DNA of 64,000 bases from Arthrobacter sp. Y-9 (GCF_029690065.1 NZ_CP121463.1:2046001-2110000); one strand, 5' to 3'. Shown: positions 16,466-26,138, counted from the stretch's first letter. Program-made: numbers and translations. The notes: generated by a model not told the origin, from the sequence alone.

Positions 16466-17146
16466 TCAGCCTTCCTTGCGGCGCACCATCTCAGTGATCC
16501 ACACCGGGGCGAAGGGCGAGGTGCAGCCCGGCGGCGTGGGATAGTCCTTGAGGACTTCGAGCCGCTCCCCGATCTCCAGGGCACGGGCCCGCAGGGAAGG
16601 GTGTTCGATGCCGATCTGCGCGAGACAGTGATTCATCGCCCACTGCAGGCGCTCCGGCGCGTCCTTCATGCGGGCCTCGATCGTGTCCAGGAGGCCATCA
16701 AGGTCCAGGCCCTCGGGCTTCTTGGCGACCCGGTCGACCGTAAGCATCCATCCCGCACTCGCCACCACGGGGTCCTCGTCCGCGAACCAGAGGAGCCGCA
16801 GGTCCTCGGTGTGCGGGGACTTCTTGACGACGTAGTTCACCAGCCAGTCCTGCACCTTGGGGGCACGGGCTTCGCGCAGCATGGTATCGAGTTCGTCGCG
16901 GCTGAAATCCTTGGGACGGCAGATCAGCAGGGACAGCAGCCTGGCCGCGGTGTCGTCTGTGGCCCAGAGTTCGCGGGCGAGGTCTTGCTGGGTCTTCAGA
17001 CGTTTGGCGATGGCCCGCAATTTGCCGAGATTCACGCCATGATCGTCACCATGCCGGAGATTGACCTCACGGGCCCGCGGGTCATCCAGTGCGGCGAGTT
17101 CCTCCAGGAGCCCGGCCACGGTGGTCGTCTCGGTGGTTGCGGTCAT
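16466..17146 (-). CDS. DNA alkylation repair protein, AlkD-like HEAT repeats
   Basis: A 226-residue, mostly helical protein of the AlkD family (ALK HEAT-like repeats), which removes alkylated bases such as N3- and N7-alkyl purines without base flipping. Repeats are visible from KLRAIAKRLKTQQDLARELW onward, with the conserved ARLLSLLICRP, DWLVNYVVKK and LQWAMNHCLAQIG segments. The protein is of usual length. It is a single gene ending before the bidirectional terminator. The function follows from the family; the exact lesion is not predictable. Confidence 0.8.
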   Translation of the reverse strand: MTATTETTTVAGLLEELAALDDPRAREVNLRHGDDHGVNLGKLRAIAKRLKTQQDLARELWATDDTAARLLSLLICRPKDFSRDELDTMLREARAPKVQDWLVNYVVKKSPHTEDLRLLWFADEDPVVASAGWMLTVDRVAKKPEGLDLDGLLDTIEARMKDAPERLQWAMNHCLAQIGIEHPSLRARALEIGERLEVLKDYPTPPGCTSPFAPVWITEMVRRKEG

Positions 17147-17280
17147 CGCGTCTCCTGTCGCTCGTGGACTACGTGGTGCACTGTGTCCGGGCGCACTGTC
17201 TCCTGGTGCGCCGTGTCCCGCTGCTCTGCCTCAGAGCGCTCAGTGTCAGCCTACGCCGCGGGAGCGCAGACCGATCCGGA

Positions 17281-17625
17281 TCAGACCTTCTTGACCACGC
17301 TGGACTTGAGCTGCATGGGCCCGAAACCGTCCACCTTGCAGTCGATGTCGTGATCCCCCACGCCGTCGATCAGCCGGATGTTCCGCACCTTGGTTCCCAC
17401 CTTGATCGCCGTGGGGCTGCCCTTGACCTTCAGGTCCTTGACGATGGTGACGGTGTCGCCGTCGGCGAGCACATTGCCGACGGCGTCCTTGATGACCTTC
17501 TCCGCGGCCTCCTCGGTGGACGTGGACTCCCATTCGTGGGCGCATTCCGGGCACACGAGGAGCGCGCCCATCTCGTAGGTGTACTCGCTGGAGCACTCGG
17601 GGCAGGAAGGCAGGGTTTCACTCAC
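17281..17625 (-). CDS. yjdM: YjdM/PhnA zinc-ribbon protein
   Basis: A 114-residue protein with an N-terminal zinc ribbon ([21 protein letters not shown], four cysteines from residue 8) and the C-terminal PhnA domain with [23 protein letters not shown] and [10 protein letters not shown]. PhnA/YjdM was once linked to phosphonate use, but its cellular role is unclear. The family match is complete in length. The 134 bp between it and the AlkD-like gene contain nothing recognisable. Confidence 0.93.
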   Translation of the reverse strand: MSETLPSCPECSSEYTYEMGALLVCPECAHEWESTSTEEAAEKVIKDAVGNVLADGDTVTIVKDLKVKGSPTAIKVGTKVRNIRLIDGVGDHDIDCKVDGFGPMQLKSSVVKKV

Positions 17626-17687
17626 CGTCAGATTTTATCCGGGCAGGACCGCCCGCCGCACCGCGCTCAGGTTCGCGACGCCGCGTA

Positions 17688-17719
17688 AGGGCCGGCCGCG
17701 CTGCGCGACGGCCGGCCCT
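17688..17719. terminator. Hairpin between aminotransferase and yjdM
   Basis: An 11-bp stem (AGGGCCGGCCG at 17688-17698 with its complement at 17709-17719) and ten-base loop, 24 bp after the aminotransferase stop on the minus strand. Confidence 0.6.
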
Positions 17720-17742
17720 CTCCTTTTCATGCTTGCTTCGGC

Positions 17743-18978
17743 TCACCGACCGGCGATGGCGCCTCCCAGGCGCTTCACGCCCTCTCGCAGGGTCTCCTCG
17801 TCCTCCAGCGAGAACGCCAGCCGCAGCTGAGAGAGGCCCGGCGCCCCGGCGCCGAAGTCCGGACCGTCGTAGAACGCGGTCCCCGGAACGAAGACCACCT
17901 TGGCATCGATCGCGGCATCCAGCACCGTGTGGCAGGAGACTCCCTCGGGCAGATCCAGCCAGGTGAAGAAGCCGCCGCGCGGCACGCTCCAGCGCGTCCC
18001 CGCCGGCATGTGCTCCTCCAAGGCCTCCCGCACCGCGGTGGCCCGGCCGCGGTACAGGCCACGCGCCGTCGTGAGCGCCGCCTGCCAGCCATGACCCAGC
18101 ACGTACTCTTCGATGAGCGCCTGGCTCAGCACCGAGGCGCAGATGGTCGTGGCTTCGGAGGCGAGCTGCAGCGGACGGCGGAGCGGTTCGGGCGCCACGG
18201 CCCAGCCCACCCGGAGACCAGGCGCCACGATCTTGGAGAACGATCCGAGGTAGATGACGTTCTCCGGATCGAGCTGCTGCATGCTCTGCTGGACCTCGCC
18301 GTCGAAGGACAGCAGGCCGTAGGGATTGTCCTCGATGATCGGCACCCCGGCGCGGCGGCACACCTCGACCACCTGTGGGCGCCGCTCGGCCGAGAGCGTG
18401 ATCCCGGTGGGGTTGTGGAAGTTCGGGATCGTGTAGAGCGCCTTGACCGTGCGCCCCTGCGAGCGCAGCCGGGCGATCGTCTCCTCGAGGGCGTCGGGCC
18501 GCAGGCCGTCCTGGTCCATGGCGACGTGCTCCACGTCCACCTGCAGACCCGCGAACACGCCGAGCGCACCCACATAGGTGGGCCCCTCGGCCAGGATCAC
18601 ATCGCCCGGATCGCACAGCAGCTTGATGACCAGTTCCAGGGCCATCTGCGAGCCCGCGGTGATCTGGACGCTGTCCGCGTCCACCGGGATGCCTTCCGCC
18701 GCCATGACCTGCACGACGGCGTCGCGCGCGCCCTGCGTTCCGGTGCCCGAACCGTACTGGAGCGCTTCCATGCCTCGCTCCGTGACGATCCGCGAGGCCG
18801 CGGCTCCCATCTCCGCAAGAGGAAGGACGGTGAGATCCGGGTTGCCGCCGGCCAGCGAGATCACGCCCGGCTGCATCGAGACCTCCCAGAAGTCGCGTAC
18901 CGGAGAGGGGCGGTAGCCGGCCGCACGGGCGGCGGGCTGGAGGAAGGTGGGGGTAGTGCTCATGGTCGCCTCATTCAT
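17743..18978 (-). CDS. PLP-dependent class I/II aminotransferase
   Basis: A 411-residue fold-type I aminotransferase of the 2-aminoadipate/MocR-core type without the GntR domain. Seen are ISLAGGNPDLTVLP, the NFHNPTG cofactor motif, ENPYG and the PLP lysine in GSFSKIVAPGLRVGW. It would transfer the amino group of an amino acid to a keto acid in the cytoplasm. It follows a TetR gene by 41 bp and is divergent from the amino-acid ABC transporter, so it probably acts on the imported compound. A second ATG five codons in (18963) is an equally good start. Confidence 0.88.
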   Translation of the reverse strand: MNEATMSTTPTFLQPAARAAGYRPSPVRDFWEVSMQPGVISLAGGNPDLTVLPLAEMGAAASRIVTERGMEALQYGSGTGTQGARDAVVQVMAAEGIPVDADSVQITAGSQMALELVIKLLCDPGDVILAEGPTYVGALGVFAGLQVDVEHVAMDQDGLRPDALEETIARLRSQGRTVKALYTIPNFHNPTGITLSAERRPQVVEVCRRAGVPIIEDNPYGLLSFDGEVQQSMQQLDPENVIYLGSFSKIVAPGLRVGWAVAPEPLRRPLQLASEATTICASVLSQALIEEYVLGHGWQAALTTARGLYRGRATAVREALEEHMPAGTRWSVPRGGFFTWLDLPEGVSCHTVLDAAIDAKVVFVPGTAFYDGPDFGAGAPGLSQLRLAFSLEDEETLREGVKRLGGAIAGR

Positions 18979-19019
18979 GGTGGGAGCGGCACCGGCGTCG
19001 TCGCCGGTCTGGCCTGATT

Positions 19020-19688
19020 TCAGTGGTAGTCGACGGCGGCCGTGTCAGCGCCGCGCGGGAGTTTCAGTTCGGATTCGACGAAGCTGTGGAGGATCGTGTG
19101 CATGCGGGGCGCCGTCATACCGAAGGTGCCGTTGATCGCCTGGAAGGCGAGTCCGTCGGTGAGACCCAGGACCGTGTTGACGACGTCCTCCACGGATCGT
19201 TCGGTGACCGCCTGGCCGGAGTCGAGGGCGTCCTGAATCGCCTCGGTGAAGAGGCGCTGCCAATAGCGCAGCCGATCGTTGACCTTCTCCGCCAAGGCGA
19301 CGTCCAGACGCGCCGCGGCATAGAGCTCGAACCAGAAGCCCCACGCGTCGGTGAAGTCCTTCTCCCCCATGACGGCGTAGTCGATCAGGCCGCGGAGCTT
19401 GCGGGCGGCGTCCGCTCCGCCGTGCCGAGAAGCGATCTGTCGCCATTCGGCCTCGGACTCCTCCATGCGGTGCTCCACGCAGGCCTCGATCAGTTTGTCT
19501 CTGGTGCGGAAGTAGTGCTGGATCATGCCCACGCTGAATCCCGTGGCATCCGACACCGCCCCGAAGGAACAGCCGGACAGGCCGGAATCCACGATCACGG
19601 ACGCAGTGGAGCGAAGGATTTCGACCCGCCGTTCGGCGATGGCCTCCTCGGTGACGGCATTGCTCCTGCGACGCACCACGGTGCCCAT
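19020..19688 (-). CDS. TetR-family regulator of the uptake and catabolism cluster
   Basis: A 222-residue TetR regulator. The helix-turn-helix is SGCSFGAVSDATGFSVGMIQHYFRTRDKLIEACVE (about residues 36-70), and the C-terminal domain resembles BetI-like TetR_C proteins. ATG at 19688 is chosen because AGGAGG lies eight bases before it; a frame opening ten codons earlier lacks this. It heads a two-gene unit with the aminotransferase and is divergent from the ABC transporter. A perfect 17-bp palindrome at 19767-19783, over the transporter promoter, is the likely operator. Confidence 0.92.
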   Translation of the reverse strand: MGTVVRRRSNAVTEEAIAERRVEILRSTASVIVDSGLSGCSFGAVSDATGFSVGMIQHYFRTRDKLIEACVEHRMEESEAEWRQIASRHGGADAARKLRGLIDYAVMGEKDFTDAWGFWFELYAAARLDVALAEKVNDRLRYWQRLFTEAIQDALDSGQAVTERSVEDVVNTVLGLTDGLAFQAINGTFGMTAPRMHTILHSFVESELKLPRGADTAAVDYH

Positions 19689-19740
19689 GGACTTCCTCCT
19701 GACGGATTGCAGTGACATTCAGAACGCTAGCGGATCGCCC

Positions 19741-19783
19741 TTGACAGTGACTCGCATCACTCAAATAATAAGTTGAACTTATT
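19741..19783 (+). promoter_or_regulatory. Promoter of the ABC operon with palindromic operator
   Basis: TTGACA (19741-19746) and AATAAT (19764-19769) are separated by 17 bp, a near-consensus housekeeping promoter and unusually good for this genome. The perfect palindrome AATAAGTTGAACTTATT (19767-19783) covers the -10 and start site. A second small inverted repeat, AGTGA and TCACT, fills the spacer (19746-19761). Confidence 0.85.
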
Positions 19784-19838
19784 GAAGTTTTCAACAGCAA
19801 CCCCAGCTGCCTCCCCACCCAGCCGCCAAGGAAGACCC

Positions 19839-20840
19839 ATGAAAAAGATCGCCCCGAAGAAGATCACCCAGAAGAAGACCGCCGGCCACCTGGCACGCCG
19901 CACTGCTCTCACCCTGACCGCCCTCGTGCTCGTCGCCGGCACCGCAGCCTGCACCAACACCGAGACCCCGACGGCGGCGGGCACCCCGGGAGCCTCCGGC
20001 GCCAACGCCCCCGGCGGAGTCGGCGCGGGCGGCCGCGCCGCCGCGGAGGCCGTGCAGGCCGATCCGGCCGTAGAAGCCCTCGTCCCGGCGACCCTCAAGC
20101 AGAAGGGCGCCCTCAGCCTCGTCACCGACCCCACCTACGCCCCCATCACCTTCACCGACAGCAACGGCGCCTTCGTGGGCCTGGAGCCGGACCTCGCCGT
20201 CGCGGTCGGCAAGAAGATGGGCCTGAAGGCGGACTTCAGCAAGGGCGACTTCAACGGCATCATCGCGGGCATCCAGGCCAAGCGCTACGACGCGTCCTGG
20301 GCCGCCTTCTCCATCACCGCCGACCGCGCAGCGCAGGTGGACATGGTCAGCTACATGAAGGGCGGCACGTCCGTCATGGTGAAGAAGGGCAACACCTCCG
20401 GCATCCAGAAGGTGGAGGACCTGTGCGGCAAGACTGTCGCGGCGCAGACCGGCACCACCCAGGCACTGTCCGTCCTGCCCGCCTTCCAGAAGCAGTGCGC
20501 GGATGCCGGCAAGGGCCAGATCACAGCCCTGATCCTCCCCCAGCAGGACAATGTGAACCAGGCCGTCTCCACGGGCCGCGCCCAGGCCATGGCTGCCGAC
20601 AACGCCCTCGTGGCGTACTACTCGCAGCTGCAGCCGGACGTGTTCTCCGCCGTGGACAGCATCCTCGTGGAACCTGCGCTCACGGGTGTGATCACCAATA
20701 AGGCGGACTCCGCCCTCGCCAAGGCGTTTCAGAAGGCTCTCGGCTCCCTCATGGCGGACGGCACGTACCAGAAGATCCTCTCGGCCTGGGGCATGTCCGC
20801 CTCCGCGATCCCGGCCTCTGAGATCAACCCCGTCAAGTAG
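19839..20840 (+). CDS. Amino-acid ABC transporter substrate-binding lipoprotein
   Basis: A 333-residue exported binding protein. A twin-arginine-containing basic N-terminus (ARRTALTL), a hydrophobic stretch and the lipobox GTAAC with Cys38 indicate a lipoprotein anchored outside the membrane. An Ala/Gly/Pro linker follows, then a solute-binding family 3 domain (LVTDPTYAPITFTDSNGAFVGLEPDLA, YDASWAAFSITADRA, DLCGKTVAAQTGTT). This family binds polar amino acids and opines. ATG at 19839 is preceded by AAGGAAG. It is the first gene of a five-gene operon with its permease and ATPase. The ligand is unknown; the downstream enzymes suggest an amino acid that is transaminated and decarboxylated. Confidence 0.93.
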   Translation: MKKIAPKKITQKKTAGHLARRTALTLTALVLVAGTAACTNTETPTAAGTPGASGANAPGGVGAGGRAAAEAVQADPAVEALVPATLKQKGALSLVTDPTYAPITFTDSNGAFVGLEPDLAVAVGKKMGLKADFSKGDFNGIIAGIQAKRYDASWAAFSITADRAAQVDMVSYMKGGTSVMVKKGNTSGIQKVEDLCGKTVAAQTGTTQALSVLPAFQKQCADAGKGQITALILPQQDNVNQAVSTGRAQAMAADNALVAYYSQLQPDVFSAVDSILVEPALTGVITNKADSALAKAFQKALGSLMADGTYQKILSAWGMSASAIPASEINPVK

Positions 20841-20867
20841 CCCGCGCGCCGAACCCAGGAGCACCCC

Positions 20868-21788
20868 GTGACCCCTTCCAGCCCCGGAGCCGTGACCGTA
20901 GACCACGGCCGGATCGACTACCTGGCCATGTCCGGCCTCCCCGTCCTGAAACGACGGCGCCCGGGCCAGGTGATCTCCGTCATCGTGATCGCCTTCCTGC
21001 TCGTCCTGATGGTGGGCACCCTGCTGACCAACCCCGGCTTCGGCTGGCCGACCGTCGGCAAGTATCTCTTCGACACGCGCATTCTCGCCGGCCTGCTCCT
21101 GACCCTGGAGCTGACCGTCATCGCCGAGGTCATCGGCTTCGCGGTCGGGATGGTTCTCGCCGTCATGCGGATGAGCCCCAACCGGCTCATCTCCGGTGTG
21201 GCCGGCGCCTACATCTGGTTCTTCCGCGGCACACCGCTGCTCGTCCAGCTCCTCTTCTGGGGTTTCGCCGCGGCCCTGTTCCCCACCATCGGCATCGGCA
21301 TCCCGTTCATCGGACCGAACTTCGTGGAGTGGAACACCAATGACGTCATCTCCCTGATGGGCGCGGCCATCCTGGGCCTCGGTCTGAACGAGGCCGCGTA
21401 CACCGCGGAGATCATCCGGGCCGGTCTGCTCAGCGTTCCCGCCGGTCAGACCGAGGCCAGCCGCTCCATGGGCTTCAGCCACCTGAAGACCCTCTGGTAC
21501 GTGGTGATCCCCCAGTCCATGAAGGTGATCATCCCGCCGATCGGCAACAACGTGATCTCGATGCTCAAGACCACGTCCTTGGTGATCGTGATCGGCGTCG
21601 GTGATCTGCTCTACAACGCCCAGCAGATCTACGCCCAGAACCTCAAGCAGATCCCCCTGCTGATCGTGGCCAGCATCTGGTACATCGCCCTGACGAGTGT
21701 CCTGAGCTGGTTCCAGTCGCGGCTCGAGAAGAAGTACTCCAAGGGCACCGCCCGCCCGGCCAAGCCCGCCAAGAAGGAGGCCCGCTGA
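20868..21788 (+). CDS. Amino-acid ABC transporter permease
   Basis: A 306-residue inner-membrane permease of the HisM/GlnP family. About five to six hydrophobic helices are present, the first at residues 40-60, and the conserved EAA loop is [50 protein letters not shown] is a typical segment of these permeases. GTG at 20868 with AGGAGC upstream begins the protein 27 bp after the binding-protein gene. The single permease would act as a homodimer. It shares one base with the start of the ATPase gene. Confidence 0.94.
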   Translation: MTPSSPGAVTVDHGRIDYLAMSGLPVLKRRRPGQVISVIVIAFLLVLMVGTLLTNPGFGWPTVGKYLFDTRILAGLLLTLELTVIAEVIGFAVGMVLAVMRMSPNRLISGVAGAYIWFFRGTPLLVQLLFWGFAAALFPTIGIGIPFIGPNFVEWNTNDVISLMGAAILGLGLNEAAYTAEIIRAGLLSVPAGQTEASRSMGFSHLKTLWYVVIPQSMKVIIPPIGNNVISMLKTTSLVIVIGVGDLLYNAQQIYAQNLKQIPLLIVASIWYIALTSVLSWFQSRLEKKYSKGTARPAKPAKKEAR

Positions 21789-22546
21789 TGGCTACCGTCG
21801 AGTTCCTCAATGTCCATAAGAGCTTCGGGCCCGTGGAGGTCCTCAAGGGGATCGATTTCCGGGTGGAACCGCAGCAGGTCGTGTGCCTGATCGGCCCGTC
21901 CGGCTCCGGCAAGTCCACGCTGCTGCGCTGCGTGAACCACCTCGAGGTCACCACCGCCGGCGCCATCCTGGTCAACGACCAGATGATCGGCTACAACGTG
22001 CATGGAGACCGACTGGTCGAGGCGTCCGACGCCGAGATCGACCGGCGCCGCTCCCGCATCGGCATGGTGTTCCAGAGCTTCAACCTCTTCGGGCATATGA
22101 CGGCCCTGGAGAACGTGATGTTCGGCCCCACCAAGCTCCTCAAGACGCCCAAGGCCCAGGCCGAGAGCGAAGCCAGGGAACTCCTGGCCAAAGTCGGTCT
22201 GGCCGAGCGTGCCAACAACTACCCGTCCCAGCTCTCCGGCGGTCAGCAGCAGCGGGTGGCGATCGCCCGGGCCCTCGCCATGAAGCCGGACCTCATGCTG
22301 TTCGACGAACCCACGTCGGCCCTGGACCCCGAGCTGGTGGGCGAAGTGCTCGACGTGATGAAGCAGCTGGCCGCGAGCGGCATGACCATGATCGTGGTGA
22401 CCCACGAGATGGGGTTCGCCCGGGAAGTGGCGGACGTCGTGGTCTTCATGGACGGCGGCGTGATCGTGGAGCAGGGCCTCCCGGACGACGTCCTCCTGAA
22501 CCCGCAGCACGAACGCACCCGGTCCTTCCTCTCGAAAGTCCTCTGA
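21788..22546 (+). CDS. Amino-acid ABC transporter ATP-binding protein
   Basis: A 252-residue polar amino-acid transporter ATPase (GlnQ/HisP type) that powers the neighbouring permease. Walker A is GPSGSGKST (about residues 36-44), the signature is [15 protein letters not shown], Walker B is [17 protein letters not shown], and the H-loop is [13 protein letters not shown]. The ATG overlaps the permease stop by one base, so translation is coupled. Complete and of standard length. Confidence 0.96.
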   Translation: MATVEFLNVHKSFGPVEVLKGIDFRVEPQQVVCLIGPSGSGKSTLLRCVNHLEVTTAGAILVNDQMIGYNVHGDRLVEASDAEIDRRRSRIGMVFQSFNLFGHMTALENVMFGPTKLLKTPKAQAESEARELLAKVGLAERANNYPSQLSGGQQQRVAIARALAMKPDLMLFDEPTSALDPELVGEVLDVMKQLAASGMTMIVVTHEMGFAREVADVVVFMDGGVIVEQGLPDDVLLNPQHERTRSFLSKVL

Positions 22547-22655
22547 CGGAAGTCCGCTGACGCGGAACCTTGCCCCAGCCCCGGGATCCCCGCACCCGGC
22601 GCCTGCCGTCACGGACCACTGTCCCACCCTTCGCCTCATCGACCGAAAGCCCACC

Positions 22656-24368
22656 ATGCGCACCCTCACCACGTTCCACCGGCCCGCCTCCCAGGCCCAC
22701 CCGGTGGTGCTCCACCACGCCACGTTCCACACCCTGGAGGACGGGTCCTCGCCGGAGGCCCTCCTCGTCTTCGGCCAGGACATCGCCGCGACCGGGACGC
22801 TTGAGCACTGCCTCGCGGCAGCGGCTGCCCTGAGCCCCGCGGAGCCGGAGGTCGTCGACCTGGGCGGCGCCGTCGTCGTCCCCGGCTTCATCGACGCGCA
22901 CGCCCACCCGCTCATGTATGGCCAGCTCATGACGTGGGTGGACTGCGGCCCGGAGAAGGCCGGCTCCATTCCCGAGATCGTGGCGCTCCTGCAGGAGGCC
23001 GCCCGGGGACTGCCGGCTGGCCGGCCCGTCCGCGGGTACGGCTACGAGCACCGGAACCTCGTCGAGGGCCGGCACCCCACGCGCCAGGAGCTGGACCAGG
23101 TCTCCACCGACCGCGAGGTGTACCTGATGAACGCGTCGGGGCACGGCGGGGTCGTGAACAGCTTCACCCTGGAGCTCCACGGCGTCACGCGGGACACCTC
23201 GAATCCCCCGGGCGGCGAGTTCTTCCGGGACGCCGACGGCGAGCTGACGGGCGAGCTGTCCGACGCCGCCTGCAACGTCCTCACCGGCGTGCACGGCGTG
23301 AAGGTGGGCCATCACGGCCCGAACTTCCACCTCGCCGACGCGCCGGAGGAGCACCTCCGCCAGCTCGCGGCCGCTCAGGAGAAGTTCCTGGCCGGCGGGG
23401 TGACCGCCATCGGCGACGCGCAAGTGTCCCGTCGCGAGTTCGACATGTACCTCCGCCTCGCCGAAGCCGACGGCCTGAAGACCCGCGTCAGCATGTACCT
23501 GCTGTCCCATCTGCTCGATGACGCACTGGAGATGGGCCTGCACGGCGCCTTCGGCAACGACATGCTGAGCTTCGCCGGGATCAAGCTCTACGCGGACGGG
23601 ACGCTGGGCGGCTGGACCGCGTACTTCCCGGACGGCTACGTCGGCGACCCCTGCCGGACCGGCCAGCTCTATCATGAGCCCGCCGAGTACCGGGAGCTGA
23701 TCCGCAAGGCTCACGCCGCGAGCATCCAGACGGCCACGCACGCACAGTCCCCCACCGCGCTGGAGATGGTCATCGGAGCGATCGAGGCGGCCCTGGAGGA
23801 CCGTCCGGACGACGACGCACGCCACCGGATCGAGCACTGCGGGCTGCCGACGCCCGAGCAGATCGACCGGATGGCCGCCGCGGGCATCCACCCGGTCAAC
23901 CAGCCGCAGCACTACTACAACTGGGGCGAAGGGGTCACGGCCGCGATCGGCACACCCGGCGAGCGCTTCAACCCGCTCGGCGAGTTCGTCCGGGCCGGCG
24001 TGCCGGTCACCATCAGCTCCGACGCCCCCGTGGCGGATCCTCTGCCCCTCGAAGCCATCCAGGCTGCGGTCACCCGGGTCACCCGACGCGGCCACCGGCT
24101 CGGTTCCCTCGACCTGCGGATCAGCCGCGAAGAGGCCCTGAAGGCGCACACCCTCACGGCGGCCCGGGCGATCGGCCGGGAGACCGATCTCGGATCCCTC
24201 GCGGTCGGCAAGCGGGCCGACTTCGCGGTGCTGTCCGCCGACCCTCTCACGGTCCCCGAGGAGGAGATCGCCCGGATCCAGGTCATCCAGACCTGGGTGG
24301 ACGGGCGACGCCGCTTCCTCGCCGGAACCCCCACCGCCCTCCCCGCACACCACGCGACCCAGGACTGA
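22656..24368 (+). CDS. YtcJ-like metal-dependent amidohydrolase
   Basis: A 570-residue amidohydrolase family 3 enzyme. The metal-binding HAH is in GFIDAHAHPLMYG (about residue 90), later ligands are in TATHAQS and RIEHCGLPT, and the final aspartate is in ISSDAPVADPLPLEAIQ, so the catalytic site is complete. YtcJ-type proteins hydrolyse amide or related C-N bonds of small molecules, with mostly unknown substrates. It sits 109 bp after the ATPase gene and three bases before the TPP enzyme, which indicates a role in processing the imported compound. The start has only a weak ribosome-binding site. Confidence 0.85.
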   Translation: MRTLTTFHRPASQAHPVVLHHATFHTLEDGSSPEALLVFGQDIAATGTLEHCLAAAAALSPAEPEVVDLGGAVVVPGFIDAHAHPLMYGQLMTWVDCGPEKAGSIPEIVALLQEAARGLPAGRPVRGYGYEHRNLVEGRHPTRQELDQVSTDREVYLMNASGHGGVVNSFTLELHGVTRDTSNPPGGEFFRDADGELTGELSDAACNVLTGVHGVKVGHHGPNFHLADAPEEHLRQLAAAQEKFLAGGVTAIGDAQVSRREFDMYLRLAEADGLKTRVSMYLLSHLLDDALEMGLHGAFGNDMLSFAGIKLYADGTLGGWTAYFPDGYVGDPCRTGQLYHEPAEYRELIRKAHAASIQTATHAQSPTALEMVIGAIEAALEDRPDDDARHRIEHCGLPTPEQIDRMAAAGIHPVNQPQHYYNWGEGVTAAIGTPGERFNPLGEFVRAGVPVTISSDAPVADPLPLEAIQAAVTRVTRRGHRLGSLDLRISREEALKAHTLTAARAIGRETDLGSLAVGKRADFAVLSADPLTVPEEEIARIQVIQTWVDGRRRFLAGTPTALPAHHATQD

Positions 24369-24371
24369 GAC

Positions 24372-26096
24372 ATGAACACCATCACCTCCCCCGAGCAGCA
24401 GCCGATCGAAGCCGGACCGCACGCCAACGCCGGACTCGCGATCATGACGACCCTGAGCAACTACGGCATCGACACCATCTTCGGCATCCCCGGCACCCAC
24501 AATCTCGAGTTCTACCGGCACCTGGCGCCCCTGGGCATCCACCCTGTGACCAGCCGCCACGAGCAGGGCGCCGGGTACGCCGCGGACGGCTGGGCGCAGC
24601 AGACCGGGTTGCCCGGCGTCGTCATCACGACCTCCGGCCCGGGCCTGCTCAACGCCCTCTCGGCCGCAGGCACGGCCTATTGCGAATCCCGCCCCCTCCT
24701 CCTGCTCTCCCCCGGTCCTGCGCTGGGCGACGAGTTCGCGGACCGCGGCGCTCTGCACGAGACCAAGGACTCGACGGCGGCCGCCGGGGCGATCGTCGAA
24801 TGGAGCCTGCGCGCCACCTCCGCCGAGGAGGCCGTGGAGGCCATCCACCGGGCCTTCGCGCTGTTCCGGGGCACCCGTCCGCGCCCGGTCCACCTCGAAG
24901 TGCCCCTGGACGTCCTCGAAGGCCCTGCCGCGCTGAGCAGGCGGCTCCTCGCCGCACGCCCCGCGCCGGATCCCTCCTTGGCGGACGACGACGCCGTCGC
25001 CACCGCCGCGCGATTGCTCGCCGGGGCAGCCCACCCGGTCATCCTGGCCGGCGGAGGATCGCTGCCCGGCCGTGGCGCTCTGCGAGCCTTGGCGGAATCC
25101 CTGCCGGCCCCCGTGGTCACGACCCTGAACGGGAAGGGCGCCCTGCCCGAGTCCCACCCGCTCTCCCTCGGCTCCGACATCCGTCTGCCCGCGGCACAGG
25201 CATTATGCAATGACGCCGACGTCCTGCTCGTCGTGGGTTCCAAGGTGGGCGAGGCCGAACTCTGGGGTGGCGAGGTGGCGCCCCGTGGCACCGTGATCCG
25301 GGTGGACATCCTGGAACGCCAGATGGACACGAACCTGACCGCGGACGTCCGGCTGGTCGGACACACCGCGGCGGTTCTCCCGCAGTTGCTCGAGGCGGTG
25401 CGGAGCGCGCTCTCGGAGGCGGCGGCCACGGCCACCACGGGCCATGAACCTCGCGGCTCCGGACTCACGGCCCGGCTCATCGCGCTCCGCACCGAGCTGA
25501 AGGACGCCGGCCGGGCGATGGCCCCGGATCTCGCCGCCCTGGCCTGCGAGATCCAGGCCGCGGTTCCGGCGGACACGATCATCGCCGGCGACTCCTCACA
25601 GATCACCTATTTCGGCACGTCCACCTTCATCCCCCAGGACGAGCCGCACTCGTTCCTCTACACTCCCGCCTACGCCACGCTCGGCTACGGGCTGCCTGCC
25701 GCGATCGGGGCCAAGGTCGGAGCTCCGGACCGGCCGGTGGTGGCCGTCGTGGGCGATGGTGCCCTGATGTTCGCGGTGCAGGAGTTCGCCACGGCGGTGG
25801 AGCAGGGCCTGGATCTCGTGGTCGTGTGCGTCGACAACGGCGGCTATGCCGAGATCAAGCAGAACGAGGCGGACCGTGGGATCCCTCCGGTGGGCGTCGA
25901 ACTGCGCCAGCCGGACTGGGCTGCTCTCGCCACGGCCTTCGGCGGCCACGGGGTGTCGGTGAGCGCCCCGGCGGAGGTGCGGTCCGCCGTCGAGCAGGCT
26001 CTCGCTGCCGGAGGCGTGCAGCTCGTGCATGTGCCGCTCAGCATTTTCAGCGACGCCCGCCCGGGCGGGGAATCGCCGGCGGACGCTCAGGACTGA
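24372..26096 (+). CDS. Thiamine-diphosphate-dependent decarboxylase of the acetolactate synthase family
   Basis: A 574-residue ThDP enzyme with three domains in the usual order: the Pyr domain with catalytic Glu in SRHEQGAGYAADG (about residue 58), a central FAD/ADP-fold-like domain, and the PP domain with the metal motif GDGALMFAVQEFATAVEQG...NN. Within this superfamily the RHEQGAGY start and DRGALHETKD resemble 2-keto acid decarboxylases such as AruI (5-guanidino-2-oxopentanoate decarboxylase) more than true acetolactate synthases; this is an impression, not an alignment. Together with the divergent aminotransferase it suggests transamination followed by decarboxylation of an amino acid. 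Confidence 0.82.
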   Translation: MNTITSPEQQPIEAGPHANAGLAIMTTLSNYGIDTIFGIPGTHNLEFYRHLAPLGIHPVTSRHEQGAGYAADGWAQQTGLPGVVITTSGPGLLNALSAAGTAYCESRPLLLLSPGPALGDEFADRGALHETKDSTAAAGAIVEWSLRATSAEEAVEAIHRAFALFRGTRPRPVHLEVPLDVLEGPAALSRRLLAARPAPDPSLADDDAVATAARLLAGAAHPVILAGGGSLPGRGALRALAESLPAPVVTTLNGKGALPESHPLSLGSDIRLPAAQALCNDADVLLVVGSKVGEAELWGGEVAPRGTVIRVDILERQMDTNLTADVRLVGHTAAVLPQLLEAVRSALSEAAATATTGHEPRGSGLTARLIALRTELKDAGRAMAPDLAALACEIQAAVPADTIIAGDSSQITYFGTSTFIPQDEPHSFLYTPAYATLGYGLPAAIGAKVGAPDRPVVAVVGDGALMFAVQEFATAVEQGLDLVVVCVDNGGYAEIKQNEADRGIPPVGVELRQPDWAALATAFGGHGVSVSAPAEVRSAVEQALAAGGVQLVHVPLSIFSDARPGGESPADAQD

Positions 26097-26098
26097 GC

Positions 26099-26134
26099 CA
26101 CGGGTTCCGGGGCGGAGCCGCCCCGGAACCCGTG
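26099..26134. terminator. Bidirectional terminator between the TPP enzyme and SDR genes
   Basis: A perfect 16-bp stem (26099-26114 with 26119-26134) and four-base loop fill the 42 bp between two convergent stop codons, so it probably ends both transcripts. Confidence 0.85.
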
Positions 26135-26138
26135 CCAA

